The notes under the pieces are model-generated. The model saw nothing but the letters and a program-made list of their open reading frames with translations, made no database searches and was not told where the DNA came from. Positions 34,619 through 44,547 of a stretch of DNA of 64,000 nucleotides are shown here, one piece after another. The stretch is from Paenibacillus silagei. Lineage in GTDB: Bacteria; Bacillota; Bacilli; Paenibacillales; Paenibacillaceae. A program made the translations under genes and the position numbers. How positions within the stretch are numbered: position 1 is the stretch's first letter; every line of letters begins with the position of its first letter. The DNA is taken from NCBI RefSeq assembly GCF_017874735.1, contig NZ_JAGGLV010000001.1, forward strand, positions 248,001 through 312,000. The letters are read 5' to 3'.

Positions 34619-35587
34619 CTACAGCTTCACCGGCAATCCGCTCTGGGCGGATTCATACGCGGCGCAGGTTACCTTCAGCGTCTTGTACCCGTCCTCATAA
34701 TCGCTGAGAATACGGGAGCGGTCTCCGGTGCGGACAGCGTACAGGAAGGCCTCGCTCTCTACAGCGTAAGGGTTGCCCGTATTCTTGTATTCCTTGCTGT
34801 CCCCGCTGCGGACTTCGAGCAGACGCTCCGGATTCCAGTCAAGCATGCCGTTGTCATTATAGAAGCTGATTCCGGCCTTGTTCACCTCACCGGGCAGCAC
34901 ACAGGTATTGGAGATACTGGCGATAATGCCGCTCGCAAGCTTCAGCGACACGGTGCCCACATCGGCTACGGTCACCCCTTCATGCTTCTCATGCATAATC
35001 CGGTTGCCGAACATGCCGTAGACCTCTGTCACCTCACCGGCCAGATAACGCAGCAGGTCAACGATATGCGTCGTCTGCTCCGTGAATTGCCCGCCGGACT
35101 GCTCCTGATTGCGCCACCACGCCACGCCGGGCATTCCGCCCATCCATTCTCCGGTAATCATCCCTACCTTGTCTCCGGCAAGCGTCTGCTTCAGCCGCTG
35201 GATATTCTCCTGATAGCGGAAATGATAGCCTACCGAGGTCAGCAGCTGATGCTGCTTGATATCCTCCAGCAGACTGGCCGGAATGGCCGTACTTGAGCCT
35301 AGCGGCTTCTCGATGAAAAAGGGGATATCCCTGCGGATCAGTGCCCGCTCAATCGCCCCGTGCGACTGTGGCGGCACACAGATGTAGACGGCATCCAGCT
35401 TGTGGCTGTCCAGCATCTCGGTAATCTCCCCGTAGCCTTCGGCCCCGTAAGGGCGGGCCATCTCTTCTCCCTTAAGCTTGCTGCTGCCGCAGACCGCCTT
35501 CAGCGACACATCCTGCATGCCCGCCAGCAAATCCGCATGTACCTTGGAGAACCAGCCTGTTCCAACAAGTCCGATATTAAGCGTCAT
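34619..35587 (-). CDS. Gfo/Idh/MocA family oxidoreductase
   Basis: This is a 322-residue NAD(P)-dependent sugar or inositol-type dehydrogenase. The N-terminal Rossmann fold starts NIGLVGTGWFSKVHADLL, with CVPPQSHGAIERAL and the catalytic EKPLGSS block. The C-terminal domain has the YHFRYQENIQRLK and GGQFTEQTTHIVDLLRYL blocks, where His-xxx-Asp matches the family active-site HxxD. The substrate is unknown. The start at 35587 follows AGGAGG with 7-base spacing; the 27 codons upstream are not supported. It runs convergent to cidB and follows the helicase gene. Confidence 0.88.
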   Translation of the reverse strand: MTLNIGLVGTGWFSKVHADLLAGMQDVSLKAVCGSSKLKGEEMARPYGAEGYGEITEMLDSHKLDAVYICVPPQSHGAIERALIRRDIPFFIEKPLGSSTAIPASLLEDIKQHQLLTSVGYHFRYQENIQRLKQTLAGDKVGMITGEWMGGMPGVAWWRNQEQSGGQFTEQTTHIVDLLRYLAGEVTEVYGMFGNRIMHEKHEGVTVADVGTVSLKLASGIIASISNTCVLPGEVNKAGISFYNDNGMLDWNPERLLEVRSGDSKEYKNTGNPYAVESEAFLYAVRTGDRSRILSDYEDGYKTLKVTCAAYESAQSGLPVKL

Positions 35588-35640
35588 GTCATTACCTCCT
35601 GAGTTGTCTGGTGAATGCCTTTTCAATAGATTATACCCGC

Positions 35641-37956
35641 TTAGGTCAACACAGAGTAGTCCCGCCACTCCTCTGGAAGCAACTGCCGGTAGGAAGGCTG
35701 CATGAAGCGGTCGTCTGCGAGCACAATGACCCCGCTGTCGTTCTCACTGCGGATCAGCCGTCCTCCAGCCTGCTGCACCTTGCACATGCCAGGGTAGATA
35801 TAAGCATAATCGAAGCCGTTCTTGCCCTGTGACTGGAAATAGCTCCGGAGCAGGTTGCGCTCCAGACCCACCTGCGGGAGTCCGACCCCCACCACCATTA
35901 CCCCGTTCAACCGGTCGCCGGGCAGATCCACCCCTTCGGACAAAATACCGCCCAGCACGGCAAAGCCAAGCAGCGGCTCCGGGTTATCCGGGCGGAAGGC
36001 CGCCAGGAAGCCCTCCCGCTCCGGCTCGCTCATCCCGCTGCCCTGCAGCAGCGTAGGGACTTCAGGGTACTTCTCGGTGAACACCTCATAGACATTCCTC
36101 AAGTACAGATAAGAGGGAAAGAAGACCAGGTAGTTGCCCTTCTTCGAGACCATGCCTCTAAGAGCATTACTAAGCGGCTGCAAGGAAGCCTCCCGGTCAT
36201 GAAACCGGGTGGATACCGGCAGGACAGACACCTGCCACTGCTCTTTGTGAAAAGGTGAGGCCAGGCTCAGACTGTAGTCCTCCTCGCCTGCACCGATCAT
36301 GTCCCTGTAGTACGAGAGCGGCGAGAGGGTCGCAGAGAACAGAATCTGGCTGCGAAAGCTCTTGCCCATTTGCTGCAGCAAATGCGACGGATCGAGATTG
36401 AACAGCTTCAGATACACATCTCCGCTGCGCACCTCGGCATAGGTAATGTAGCGTTCATCGTAGGTTTTGAAGGTACGAAGCATCCCCTGTACTGCGTAAT
36501 AGGTATCCAGCAGGCTAACCACCTCGTCCTCGTCCGCCTGCACAGAGCTTACCGGGGAAGAGGAATTCAGCAGCTCCAGCTCCGCTTCGGCTGCGAAGTT
36601 CTCCAGCAGCTCCGGCAGTTCCTCCGGATAGGCCGCCCACTCTCCCGCACCCTTATCACCGCAGATCTTACGCAGCGCAATGAAGAAAGCGTTCACCGCT
36701 TTGGCGGCAGTGCCGAGCCGGGGATTCGCCGTTTTGTAGGTCCGGCTGAGCGCCAGGAAGGGTGCCTTGGTAAGCGAAGCAGAATACATCTCCCGGCCCC
36801 GGTCCACCAGATTATGCGCTTCATCCACCAGCAGCACGGTGTTCTTCTTACGCTCCTCGGACATGCGCTTCAGACTGATGCGCGGGTCGTAGATATAATT
36901 ATAATCGCAGATAACAACATCGCAGGCATAGGCGGCATCCAGCGAGAACTCAAACGGGCAGACCTGATGCTTATGGGCATAGCCGGCGATCGTCTCCCGG
37001 GTCATCAGCGTCTCATGCTCCAGCATATCAATCAGCGCGCCGTTGATCCGGTCATAATAGCCCTCCGCATACGCGCAGGAATCCGTGCCGCAGATGCCTT
37101 CCTCCCGGAAGCAGGCCTTCTCCTTCGCCGTCAGCGCAATGACATGCAGATGCAGCCCCCGGCGGTTCAGCATCGAGGCTGCCTCCTGCGCCGCGATCCG
37201 TGTAACGGTCTTTGCGGTCAGATAGAAGATACCGGCCGCCTTGCCTTCGCCCAGCGCTTTGACCGCCGGGAACAGAGTGGACATGGTTTTGCCGATGCCT
37301 GTCGGTGCCTGGGCGAAGAGGTTCGCCCCCTCAGCAATGGAGGTGTAGACTGCGGCTGCGAAATGGCGCTGGCCGGGCCGGTAAGCCGAGAACGGAAAAG
37401 ACAGGTTCGTGATGCTCTCCCCTCTCTTCGCCTTGTAACGGACCATCATCTCGGCATACGGTGCATATCTGCTTACTGTCTCTAGCGCAAAGGCCGTCAG
37501 CGCTTCACGGGACATCTCCCGGTAGAGACTGTACTGTGCCTCGCTTCCCCGCTGCACATAGGTGAGCTTCACCTGAATGTAGGGAAGCTCAAGATCCGTT
37601 GCCAGCATGTAAGCGTACATATAAGCTTGGGCCCAGTGTACCTCCTTCCCTTCAAGCGCAGGGTCCGGGATTCCGGCCATGGACTTGATCTCCTCCACTG
37701 TCAGGCTCCCATCCTCTGCCGTAAGCAGTCCGTCGCAGCGTCCGTCAATCTGGAACAGCAGCTCTCCGTAAGCAATTCCGGTCTTCAAATAGACCTCCTT
37801 GCGGTCCCCTTCCTTGTATTGCTTCTGGATCAGCTGATGGCTGCGCGTCCCCTCCGCCATGGCGGCTCCGCTGCGGAAGCCCGGCTCCAGACTGCCGCTG
37901 CTGTAGGCAAATTCCACAAGCGCCCTCACGGACAGTATGATTTCTGTATGCTCCAT
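35641..37956 (-). CDS. XPD/DinG-like superfamily 2 helicase with PD-(D/E)xK-like N-terminus
   Basis: This is a 771-residue DNA helicase. Residues about 70-95 show DGRCDGLLTAEDGSLTVEEI followed by K, the D...ExK pattern of RecB/Cas4-type nuclease domains. The helicase core has APTGIGKT, VDEAHNL (DEAH), SATLSPL, GGILSEGVDLPG and QAGGRLIRS. Four cysteines (KACFREEGICGTDSC and HQVCPFE) fit the XPD/DinG 4Fe-4S site. Family members unwind DNA 5'-3' in repair. No partner gene is obvious. The start is an ATG at 37956. Confidence 0.85.
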   Translation of the reverse strand: MEHTEIILSVRALVEFAYSSGSLEPGFRSGAAMAEGTRSHQLIQKQYKEGDRKEVYLKTGIAYGELLFQIDGRCDGLLTAEDGSLTVEEIKSMAGIPDPALEGKEVHWAQAYMYAYMLATDLELPYIQVKLTYVQRGSEAQYSLYREMSREALTAFALETVSRYAPYAEMMVRYKAKRGESITNLSFPFSAYRPGQRHFAAAVYTSIAEGANLFAQAPTGIGKTMSTLFPAVKALGEGKAAGIFYLTAKTVTRIAAQEAASMLNRRGLHLHVIALTAKEKACFREEGICGTDSCAYAEGYYDRINGALIDMLEHETLMTRETIAGYAHKHQVCPFEFSLDAAYACDVVICDYNYIYDPRISLKRMSEERKKNTVLLVDEAHNLVDRGREMYSASLTKAPFLALSRTYKTANPRLGTAAKAVNAFFIALRKICGDKGAGEWAAYPEELPELLENFAAEAELELLNSSSPVSSVQADEDEVVSLLDTYYAVQGMLRTFKTYDERYITYAEVRSGDVYLKLFNLDPSHLLQQMGKSFRSQILFSATLSPLSYYRDMIGAGEEDYSLSLASPFHKEQWQVSVLPVSTRFHDREASLQPLSNALRGMVSKKGNYLVFFPSYLYLRNVYEVFTEKYPEVPTLLQGSGMSEPEREGFLAAFRPDNPEPLLGFAVLGGILSEGVDLPGDRLNGVMVVGVGLPQVGLERNLLRSYFQSQGKNGFDYAYIYPGMCKVQQAGGRLIRSENDSGVIVLADDRFMQPSYRQLLPEEWRDYSVLT

Positions 37957-38115
37957 CCGCCCCCACCTCCAATAATTTCCGCCAGCTTCCGCTGCGTAAG
38001 GCTCATATTCTTCGTTTAACGCCGATATCCCCCCGCCTGAGGGAGTGGCCTGCGCCGGGTTCGTTCTAGCCGTAGTTTACGCGCGCTCCAGGGAGTATAC
38101 GGCCGCTTCTGATTT

Positions 38116-38144
38116 TTGACATTCCTTCCCTGGCACTGCATAAT
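38116..38144 (+). promoter_or_regulatory. Sigma-A promoter of the LTA synthase gene
   Basis: TTGACA (38116-38121), 17-bp spacer, CATAAT (38139-38144). Transcription would start near 38151, which excludes the in-frame ATG at 38153 as translation start. Confidence 0.65.
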
Positions 38145-38236
38145 AAGTTCTATTGATAATGGTATTCTTATGTCCTCATGCTGCTGTTTCCTATCACCCG
38201 GGAAACCTGTTCATTCTTCAGAAAGAAGGCGAAGCT

Positions 38237-40099
38237 GTGTCATCCCAAACTGTGAAACGCTGGCTCCTTAAGCCATTTGTGTTCTTTTCCATTCTTTTTC
38301 TGTTCAAAAGCCTGCTGGCCTGGGGTGTAATCTTTGATGATTTGCAATTCTGGAAATCCGTATTGACAGAGCTCCCCTTTGTCTGGGCCCTGTTTTTCCT
38401 GATTGAGCGCTTTGCTTCCAGACGGAAGCTCGGCTATTACATGACGGTCAATCTGCTGGTTACCGCGATCTTTTTTGCCGCCATTATGTACTTCAAATAT
38501 TACGGGGTCATTGTCACTTACCATGCCGCCGAGCAGGTGAACCAGGTCACTGCCGTCAAGAACAGCGTGTTCTCATTGATGGACCCTTATTATCTGTTGA
38601 TCTTCACCGATATTATCGTGCTGGGCTTCTACTTCTTCATTAACAAGAACGGACGCAATTATAAAAAAGACCAGATCAACCGGCGCAGTGGCCGGACGCT
38701 GCATGTCGTACTGTTCGCGGTCTCGCTCGGACTCTGCCTGTTCAATATTCTTCCGAATAAGGCGAGCATGAATGAGATCAAGAAGGCCCAGGAGATGGGC
38801 ATCCTTAATTATGAAGCATACACGATCTTTGCCAAAGATAAAACCGAGCTGGTCCAGGCCAGTGAAATCACACAGAGCACGATTAACCAGCTCAAGGGCA
38901 TCGACCCTTCAGCTGTCTCGGCTTATGCCGGTTCCGCCAAGGGCAAGAATCTGATTGTGATCCAGCTGGAGTCCTTCCAGAACTTCCTGCTTGGTCTGAA
39001 GATAGACGGCCAGGAGATTACCCCTAACCTGAACCGCCTGATGGAGGAGAGCCTGTACTTCACGAACTTCTATCAGATGGTCGGCCAGGGCAATACCTCC
39101 GATGCGGAATTCGTGGTCAATTCGTCCTTCTATATTCCTCCGCAGGGTGCGGCCACCATGTCTTATATCGACAAGCAGCTGCCGAGTCTCCCCCGTCTGC
39201 TGGGAGACAACGGCTATCAGACGGCCACGTTCCACACCAATGTAGTGGAATTCTGGAACCGGGGCGAGCTATACAAGGCCCTCGGCTGGCAGAAGTATTA
39301 CGATCACCAGTTCTTCGGTGATGAGGATGCCTTCTTCTTCGGCGCTTCCGATGAGGTGCTCTACCGCAAATCCTCGGAGAAGCTGAAGGAAATGAGCGAT
39401 GCGGGCCAGCCGTTCTATGCCCAGGTCATCTCCATGTCGGCGCATCACCCGTTCACTATTCCTGAAGAAAAGCACAAGATGAAGCTTCCTGAGCGGTATG
39501 AAGGAACCTTCGTCGGCGATTATGTCCGGTCGCAGAACTATGCGGACTATGCCTTCGGACAGTTCGTAGATGAACTGAAGGCGAATGGATTATGGGAGAA
39601 CAGTCTGGTTATGGTCTACGGCGACCATATGGGACTGCCGATCTATTCGCTGGATCATGACGACAAGCAGCTAATGAAGGAAATCTACGGATATGATTAC
39701 AGCTACGCCAATATGCTCAACATTCCGCTGCTTATCCATGGCGAAGGAATTGCTCCGCAGAAGCTTGCACAGGTAGGCGGAGAAGTCGATATTATGCCTA
39801 CAGCTGCCAGCCTGCTGGGGGTATCCATGGATAACAACATTTATTTCGGCCAAAATCTGCTCAGCCAGTCCTACAATCTGCTGCCGCAGCGGTATTACCT
39901 GCCTACAGGCTCCTTTATTTCCAGCTCTGCCCTGCTGATTCCGGGCAACAGCTTCGAGGATAATACCCAATATCCGCTGGCGACCGGAGGTACTGCTCCG
40001 GCCGGCAACGAGGATGAATACAACCGCGCTCTGCGGCTGCGCCAGTTGTCTGACAGTTATGTCACGCAGCTGCCGGACAAAGAACCTGCCGCAGAATAG
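38237..40099 (+). CDS. ltaS: Lipoteichoic acid synthase family protein
   Basis: This 620-residue membrane enzyme transfers glycerol-phosphate from phosphatidylglycerol to a growing chain outside the cell. The N-terminal part has five hydrophobic helices (residues about 10-195), followed by an extracellular sulfatase-like domain. Metal and catalytic residues are seen in IQLESFQ (Glu), GQGNTSDAEF (nucleophile Thr), FHTNVVEFWNR and VYGDHMG (Asp, His). I choose the GTG at 38237 after AGAAGG, because the longer frame starts almost at the predicted transcription start. Paenibacilli often have several paralogues, so this need not be the main LTA synthase. Confidence 0.88.
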   Translation: MSSQTVKRWLLKPFVFFSILFLFKSLLAWGVIFDDLQFWKSVLTELPFVWALFFLIERFASRRKLGYYMTVNLLVTAIFFAAIMYFKYYGVIVTYHAAEQVNQVTAVKNSVFSLMDPYYLLIFTDIIVLGFYFFINKNGRNYKKDQINRRSGRTLHVVLFAVSLGLCLFNILPNKASMNEIKKAQEMGILNYEAYTIFAKDKTELVQASEITQSTINQLKGIDPSAVSAYAGSAKGKNLIVIQLESFQNFLLGLKIDGQEITPNLNRLMEESLYFTNFYQMVGQGNTSDAEFVVNSSFYIPPQGAATMSYIDKQLPSLPRLLGDNGYQTATFHTNVVEFWNRGELYKALGWQKYYDHQFFGDEDAFFFGASDEVLYRKSSEKLKEMSDAGQPFYAQVISMSAHHPFTIPEEKHKMKLPERYEGTFVGDYVRSQNYADYAFGQFVDELKANGLWENSLVMVYGDHMGLPIYSLDHDDKQLMKEIYGYDYSYANMLNIPLLIHGEGIAPQKLAQVGGEVDIMPTAASLLGVSMDNNIYFGQNLLSQSYNLLPQRYYLPTGSFISSSALLIPGNSFEDNTQYPLATGGTAPAGNEDEYNRALRLRQLSDSYVTQLPDKEPAAE

Positions 40100-40112
40100 C
40101 CAGACTCAAGTG

Positions 40113-40201
40113 GAAACGGAACCGTCCTTTTTAAGGACGGTTCCGTTTCAGCGAGAAATAGAAGGATAATTTATAGTGTAAAACTTATAAATTCTTATAT
40201 T
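40113..40201 (+). repeat. Dispersed ~90-bp hairpin element, copy 2
   Basis: It begins with a perfect 17-bp stem, GAAACGGAACCGTCCTT / AAGGACGGTTCCGTTTC, with a TTT loop, and continues AGCGAGAAATAGAAGGATAA to TATAAATTCTTATATT. The tail is almost identical to copy 1 at 25447-25538. It lies just after the ltaS stop and could also act as a terminator. Confidence 0.85.
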
Positions 40202-40208
40202 TAGACAA

Positions 40209-40246
40209 GAGGCAGCGCCTCTCCGTAACGGGAGAAGCGCTGCCTC
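40209..40246. terminator. Bidirectional terminator between ltaS and marR
   Basis: GAGGCAGCGCCTCTCC pairs with GGGAGAAGCGCTGCCTC (one mismatch), followed by TTTG on the plus strand and by TTGTCTAAAT on the minus strand. It separates convergent genes. Confidence 0.85.
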
Positions 40247-40261
40247 TTTGTAATACTTATG

Positions 40262-40693
40262 TTAACGCTCCTGATTCTCCAGCATGAGATAATAATCCGC
40301 GAAGTTCTCCAGCTCTGCCGGCTCCAGAATGGCCAGATGCTCTTCCAGCAGCAGCAGTGACCGGCGCTGTGCTTCTTCCAGCACCTCTTGTCCCTTGCCG
40401 GTGATCGTGACGATTACCGCTCTGCGGTCATTCTCGTCCGTCACGCGGGCGATCAGCTCCAGCAGCTCCAGCCGGTCCAGCATGACGGTGACTGCACTGG
40501 ACTTCACCTCCATCTTGTCCGCCAGCTGAATCACCCGTGCCTGCTGCTCCTGAAAGATCATATGCAGCAGCCCGAATTGCGGCACAGTCAAGCCCAATTC
40601 CTTATGAAATGACATCTGCGACATGATTCTGCGCTGAACCTTCCACATGGATAATCCCACACGTTCGATCAAAGGATTGACTTCTTGTGACAT
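40262..40693 (-). CDS. MarR-family transcriptional regulator
   Basis: This 143-residue winged-helix protein has QFGLLHMIFQEQQ, IQLADKMEVKSSAVTVMLDRLELLELI and the wing DENDRRAVIVTITGKGQEVL. No cysteine is placed for OhrR-type sensing, so the effector is unknown. It stands alone, convergent with ltaS and divergent from a chemoreceptor gene whose promoter region (40694-40944) it may share. The ribosome binding site GGGAG has about 8-base spacing. Confidence 0.88.
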   Translation of the reverse strand: MSQEVNPLIERVGLSMWKVQRRIMSQMSFHKELGLTVPQFGLLHMIFQEQQARVIQLADKMEVKSSAVTVMLDRLELLELIARVTDENDRRAVIVTITGKGQEVLEEAQRRSLLLLEEHLAILEPAELENFADYYLMLENQER

Positions 40694-40944
40694 CCCTTCA
40701 GCTCCCAGTCCGTTTGTTCTGCTTCAAGCGTACCATTATACGGGTCCGACATACAATATTTTTTGAAACTGAAATAGGATTAGGCGCCTGTTTTTCAATG
40801 ATTTTTTATACATAATCCATCATTTTCCGACACAAAAATTCTTTTTTCTGACGTCTGCTCAAACCGCAGCGTATGCGCTATAATCGTAGCAGTGAACCCC
40901 ATAATTCACTTAATCTTTTAGAGTCAGGGCTGGTGATATTTGTT

Positions 40945-42639
40945 ATGAAATTGGCAACAAAATTAACATGGATGATGCTGATTGTATTGCTACTGGTTGG
41001 TTCATCCATAGGCTTCTTCGGTTATCATGCGGCTTACAAGCAGATCGATGAAGCTGCAGGCATTGAATTGGTAGGCTGCGCGAATATAACAACCGGTCTT
41101 ATCGATCCTGCCGACATAACCGCTCTGGCTGCCGGCGATACCAGCAAGCTGACTGCGATCGAAGACCGCATCGGATGGATCAGTGATCACAAGCCTATTT
41201 TCAAAGAAGCCTTCATTCTATCACTGGACGGCAAGGTGCTGGCCGCTGACAAGAACTTCAAACAACGCGGCTACAAAGCTGGAGACCCCTTCTACTTCGC
41301 AGATGAAGATAAAGAAATGATTACCACGATGAAGCACTCCGCCTACTCGAAGGTGTATACATATCAGGGCACCTCCCTCAAAACCGGCTACGGCCCCATC
41401 TATCAGGACCATGACCCTACCAAACCCATCATTGCATTAATGGCGATTAACTTCGACGGCCCCTTAATTCAATCCCGGACCATGGATATCATCACCCAGC
41501 CCTTCCTGATCGGCAGCTCCATTCTGATTATTGCGATTCTCGCCGCTTATCTGCTGATCCGCCGGATGGTCAGCCCTCTCACCAAGCTGTCCGCATCCGT
41601 GAACACGGTAGCCCAAGGCGATCTGACCCGGGAACCGCTGCTCTTCACAGCCAAGGACGAGATCGGCGAGCTTGCCCGCGACTTCAATGCGATGACCCTG
41701 AATCTGCGTGACTTGATCACACAGGTTAACGATACGTCCATGCTGGTTGCCTCTTCTTCCCAGGAGCTGTCCGCCAGCGCCCAGGAGACCAACCGGGCCG
41801 GAGAACACAGCGTTAATGTCACTCTGGATCTGGCCGATGGGGCACACACCCAGCTGCAGAATTTGGAAGGCAGCTTCAAGGCCGTGCAGGATATGTCGCA
41901 TTTCATTACTGAAATTGCATGCAATGCGGACAGCGCAATGAACCAGGCAGCCATCAACTCCCAGAAGGCCCGGACAGGCCGGGAATCTATGGACTCGACC
42001 ACCTCCCAGATGGCCATTGTAGGTGCGAGCATCTCGGATCTCTCCGGCATTATTGAGACGCTGGGCAGCCATTCCAAAGAGATTGAGAATATTGTCGGCA
42101 CCATTGCCAGTATTGCCGAGGAGACGAACCTGTTATCCCTCAATGCGGCAATTGAAGCCGCACGGGCCGGAGAAGAGGGCCGCGGCTTCGCTGTTGTGGC
42201 AGGCTCAGTACGTAAGCTGGCCGAGCGATCTGCCGGATCTGCCCGCCAGATCGGTGAGCTGGTCAGTCTGATTGTCCAGCAGATGGACAAGGCCGGAGAG
42301 ACCATGAGGCACTCCACGGAAGAAATGCATCACGGCAAAGAAATGATTATAGCGGCCGGCCATTCCTTCTCCGAGATTGAGTCATCCGTCTCCGATATGT
42401 CTGCACATAGCCAACAGATCTCAGCCACCGTGCGTGAGCTGGCCCTGCTCTCTGACGGACTGGTCGCTTCGATCCAGAAGATCGTAGCGGTCTCCAATCA
42501 GACGGCCGAGGGCGCGGAGACCTTGTCCGCCTCGTCTCAAGAGCAGCTTGCCGCCATGCAGGAGGTCGAATCCTCCGCCGCATTCCTCTCCTCCCTCGCA
42601 GAGAAGCTGCAGGTATTAGTCGAGAATTTCAAAATCTAG
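40945..42639 (+). CDS. Methyl-accepting chemotaxis protein (single Cache-like sensor)
   Basis: This 564-residue chemoreceptor has TM1 at about residues 9-30, an extracellular domain of about 150 residues with a Cache-like pattern ([32 protein letters not shown]), TM2 near 195-215, HAMP ([20 protein letters not shown]) and a signalling domain with [20 protein letters not shown] followed by [18 protein letters not shown]. The start at 40945 follows GGTGAT; the 24 codons upstream in frame lack a ribosome binding site. A TATAAT at 40879-40884 is a likely -10. Confidence 0.9.
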   Translation: MKLATKLTWMMLIVLLLVGSSIGFFGYHAAYKQIDEAAGIELVGCANITTGLIDPADITALAAGDTSKLTAIEDRIGWISDHKPIFKEAFILSLDGKVLAADKNFKQRGYKAGDPFYFADEDKEMITTMKHSAYSKVYTYQGTSLKTGYGPIYQDHDPTKPIIALMAINFDGPLIQSRTMDIITQPFLIGSSILIIAILAAYLLIRRMVSPLTKLSASVNTVAQGDLTREPLLFTAKDEIGELARDFNAMTLNLRDLITQVNDTSMLVASSSQELSASAQETNRAGEHSVNVTLDLADGAHTQLQNLEGSFKAVQDMSHFITEIACNADSAMNQAAINSQKARTGRESMDSTTSQMAIVGASISDLSGIIETLGSHSKEIENIVGTIASIAEETNLLSLNAAIEAARAGEEGRGFAVVAGSVRKLAERSAGSARQIGELVSLIVQQMDKAGETMRHSTEEMHHGKEMIIAAGHSFSEIESSVSDMSAHSQQISATVRELALLSDGLVASIQKIVAVSNQTAEGAETLSASSQEQLAAMQEVESSAAFLSSLAEKLQVLVENFKI

Positions 42640-42677
42640 ACCGGATTCTCATACATTTTTCAGAACAAAATCACCCC

Positions 42678-42712
42678 GCGGGTGAAGGATGCTGCTGCCT
42701 TCTCTCACCCGC
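42678..42712 (+). terminator. Hairpin after the chemoreceptor gene
   Basis: GCGGGTGA (42678-42685) pairs with TCACCCGC (42705-42712), with an inner AGG/CCT. It lies about 40 bases after the stop; the U-run is poor. Confidence 0.45.
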
Positions 42713-42720
42713 CGCTTGTA

Positions 42721-42888
42721 TTGTTGCACATTTTGCAGGATTCCTTTATAAAAGTTACTGGATACGGGTACAATGTTGCATTATTTGCACAAATTCCGGG
42801 GCAGAGGGCAAGTTAATGCTGACTTTGTTGCATTTCGTGCAGGATTTCGGCATAGACCGCTTCTATGGGGCAGTATTGTTGCACTTCT
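42721..42888. repeat. Degenerate ~52-bp tandem array, interrupted by the IS
   Basis: Units start at 42721, 42773, 42825 and 42876 (steps 52, 52, 51) and share TTGTTGCA-N5-TGCAGGATT. The fourth unit is cut after TTGTTGCACTTCT by the insertion sequence and resumes at 44548 (CTTCTTGCAAGATTTCTC). Joined, it matches unit 1 along about 41 bases, including the end TATAAA-GTTACTGG. Confidence 0.75.
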
Positions 42889-44547
42889 GAGTCAATTTCA
42901 TAATTCAGTGTGCTAGATATCAAGACTGGGCCAAGAATTTAAGGTCATTTTTTAAAAAAATCAGGCGACTTGCTGAGAGCTTCTCATCTGCTGGTTCAAC
43001 TTGTCTAAGGCAAATTTACTCAAATTGTACGCGAGCGTACTGAGCTGGAAATCAACACTTGCCCGGACACCGCGGTGACGTGTGCGTTTCATCCCGAAAT
43101 ACTCTTTGAGATAGGCAAACACACGCTCCACCGCCGTACGCTTGTTGTACAGCGTGGTAAAACTTTCGCTACCTCTTGCGGGATAGGTGTGTAAACGCAA
43201 ATCCGTTTGCATGCGAATTTTAAACACTTTTTGGCAATCGGTACCGGAGAGCGCGCAGCCTTTGCATTCGCTAGGCCGGGTGTACTTCAGGGTCTCATAC
43301 TTGGCATCAAAACTGTCGTAACGGTACGCATGTCCTTGAGCGCACACCGGCGTGTAATCCAGATTCATTCCTGCAGGCGGGTCTTTGTGGTGAATCAGGG
43401 AAATCGCAGGATAGGCGCCGAGCGAATGAATCAACTGGTAGATCGCCGCGCAGTCGTAGCCTTTGTCGCCCAAGATATGCTTGACCTTTAGCCCCGGAAA
43501 CTTCAGGAGCAGGCCTTTGAGAAGGACGACCGCCATCCGCTGGTCATTCGGATTAGCCGAACTAAAGAGGCCACTGAGGATATACTGGCTGTCCGTGTCG
43601 ACCAGCAGATTCGCCTTGAACCCGTAATAGCTGGTCATTCGGCCCTTCGTATTTTTCTTGTCACAACGCGCAGCATGCCGGGGCAACGCGATCAGCAGTT
43701 CATCGTACGTGTAAGGCAACATCGCTTCAATGGTTTTCTGGAACGGTCCGAGACTTTGTTCATAGGCTTCCATTTCCTCGCGCCGACGTTCCTTTTCGGC
43801 CTAGGATGGACGACCTGGCTTGCTGTACTTGGGTTTCTTCAGCGGCTCGTTCACCGCCTTCGGCTCAGGCTCGGGAGATTCGAGCTGAAGTTGCTCGGCC
43901 ACCGGAGCTTCGCCTTTCTTTTGCTCCCGACGAGCCGCACGACGCTTGGAAGCTGATTCGCTAAATTGGCAATCCCACGCCTCGACCATGGAGGAATCCA
44001 CAGCAAGATGGGTTCCGCTCACAAAGCCTTCTTCTAGGGCAGACGTGACTAGGCGATCCTGAAGTTGTTCCAGCATTCCCGTTTGCTCTAGGGCATGAAT
44101 CAAACGAGAATAGGAAGCCTGGCTTGGAATGTTGTCCGAGCCCGTAAACCGGCACTGGACTCGAAATTCGTGGCTATGATTCAGTCGCCGGACCAAGGCG
44201 GAGATAAACTCAATGTTCTCCATTTTGGCAATCAGCAGCGAGTAGATCATGGCAGGTACGTTTAATTGTTCAGGCCGTCCGCGATGGCTCTTTTTCCCCA
44301 GTGCGGACAGAACAGGAGCTAAATGTAGGTGTTCAAAGATTTGGCTGTATTTATCTTCCGGACCCATCTGGAGCAATTCCTCAAAGGAAAACAGTTCTTC
44401 TTGTCGAATAGAATAGATAGGGATTACCTCTTTTCTTCTCGGGTGTTGGTTTCGTCGCCTATAACTTCGAGAATGTGGGGAGGTACTCCTTTTTCTGTGC
44501 TCAAAAAAGCCAGGTATAGCAAGGGTTTTGAATTATGAAATTGTCTC
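42889..44547. mobile_element. IS1182-like insertion sequence, 1659 bp
   Basis: Terminal inverted repeats are GAGTCAATTTCATAATTCA at the left end (42889-42907) and GAGACAATTTCATAATTCA, read inward, at the right end (44529-44547): 18 of 19 match. Both sides are flanked by the 5-bp direct repeat CTTCT (42884-42888 and 44548-44552), the target duplication. The element carries one transposase gene on the minus strand. It lies within an intergenic repeat array. Confidence 0.9.
42961..44376 (-). pseudogene. IS1182-like DDE transposase, interrupted by an amber codon
   Basis: The N-terminal part (44376 to 43804) has SALGKKSHRGRPEQLNVPAM and SQASYSRLIHAL; the rest (43800 to 42961) carries KANLLVDTDSQYI, LGDKGYD, a Cys-rich insert (CAQGH, CKGCALSGTDC) and TLYNKRTAVERVFAYLKEYF with the catalytic Glu. 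Between them, GGCCGTCCATCC is followed by TAG at 43801-43803 and then GCCGAAAAGGAACG in the same frame. One base change, probably from AAG, therefore splits the gene without any frameshift. The 5' end is also unclear, as the frame is open upstream of the TTG at 44376 (SIRQEELFSFEE) without an ATG. The copy is probably inactive unless the codon is read through. Confidence 0.85.

Noticed and set aside
38153..38236. ATG start for the LTA synthase at 38153
   Set aside because: It coincides with the predicted transcription start and has no ribosome binding site. The GTG at 38237 has one, and the signal-like first helix follows it.
43801..43803. Programmed readthrough or selenocysteine/pyrrolysine-type decoding at the transposase TAG
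   Set aside because: No recoding signal or supporting gene is seen, and a single AAG to TAG change explains it. Kept only as a point to test.
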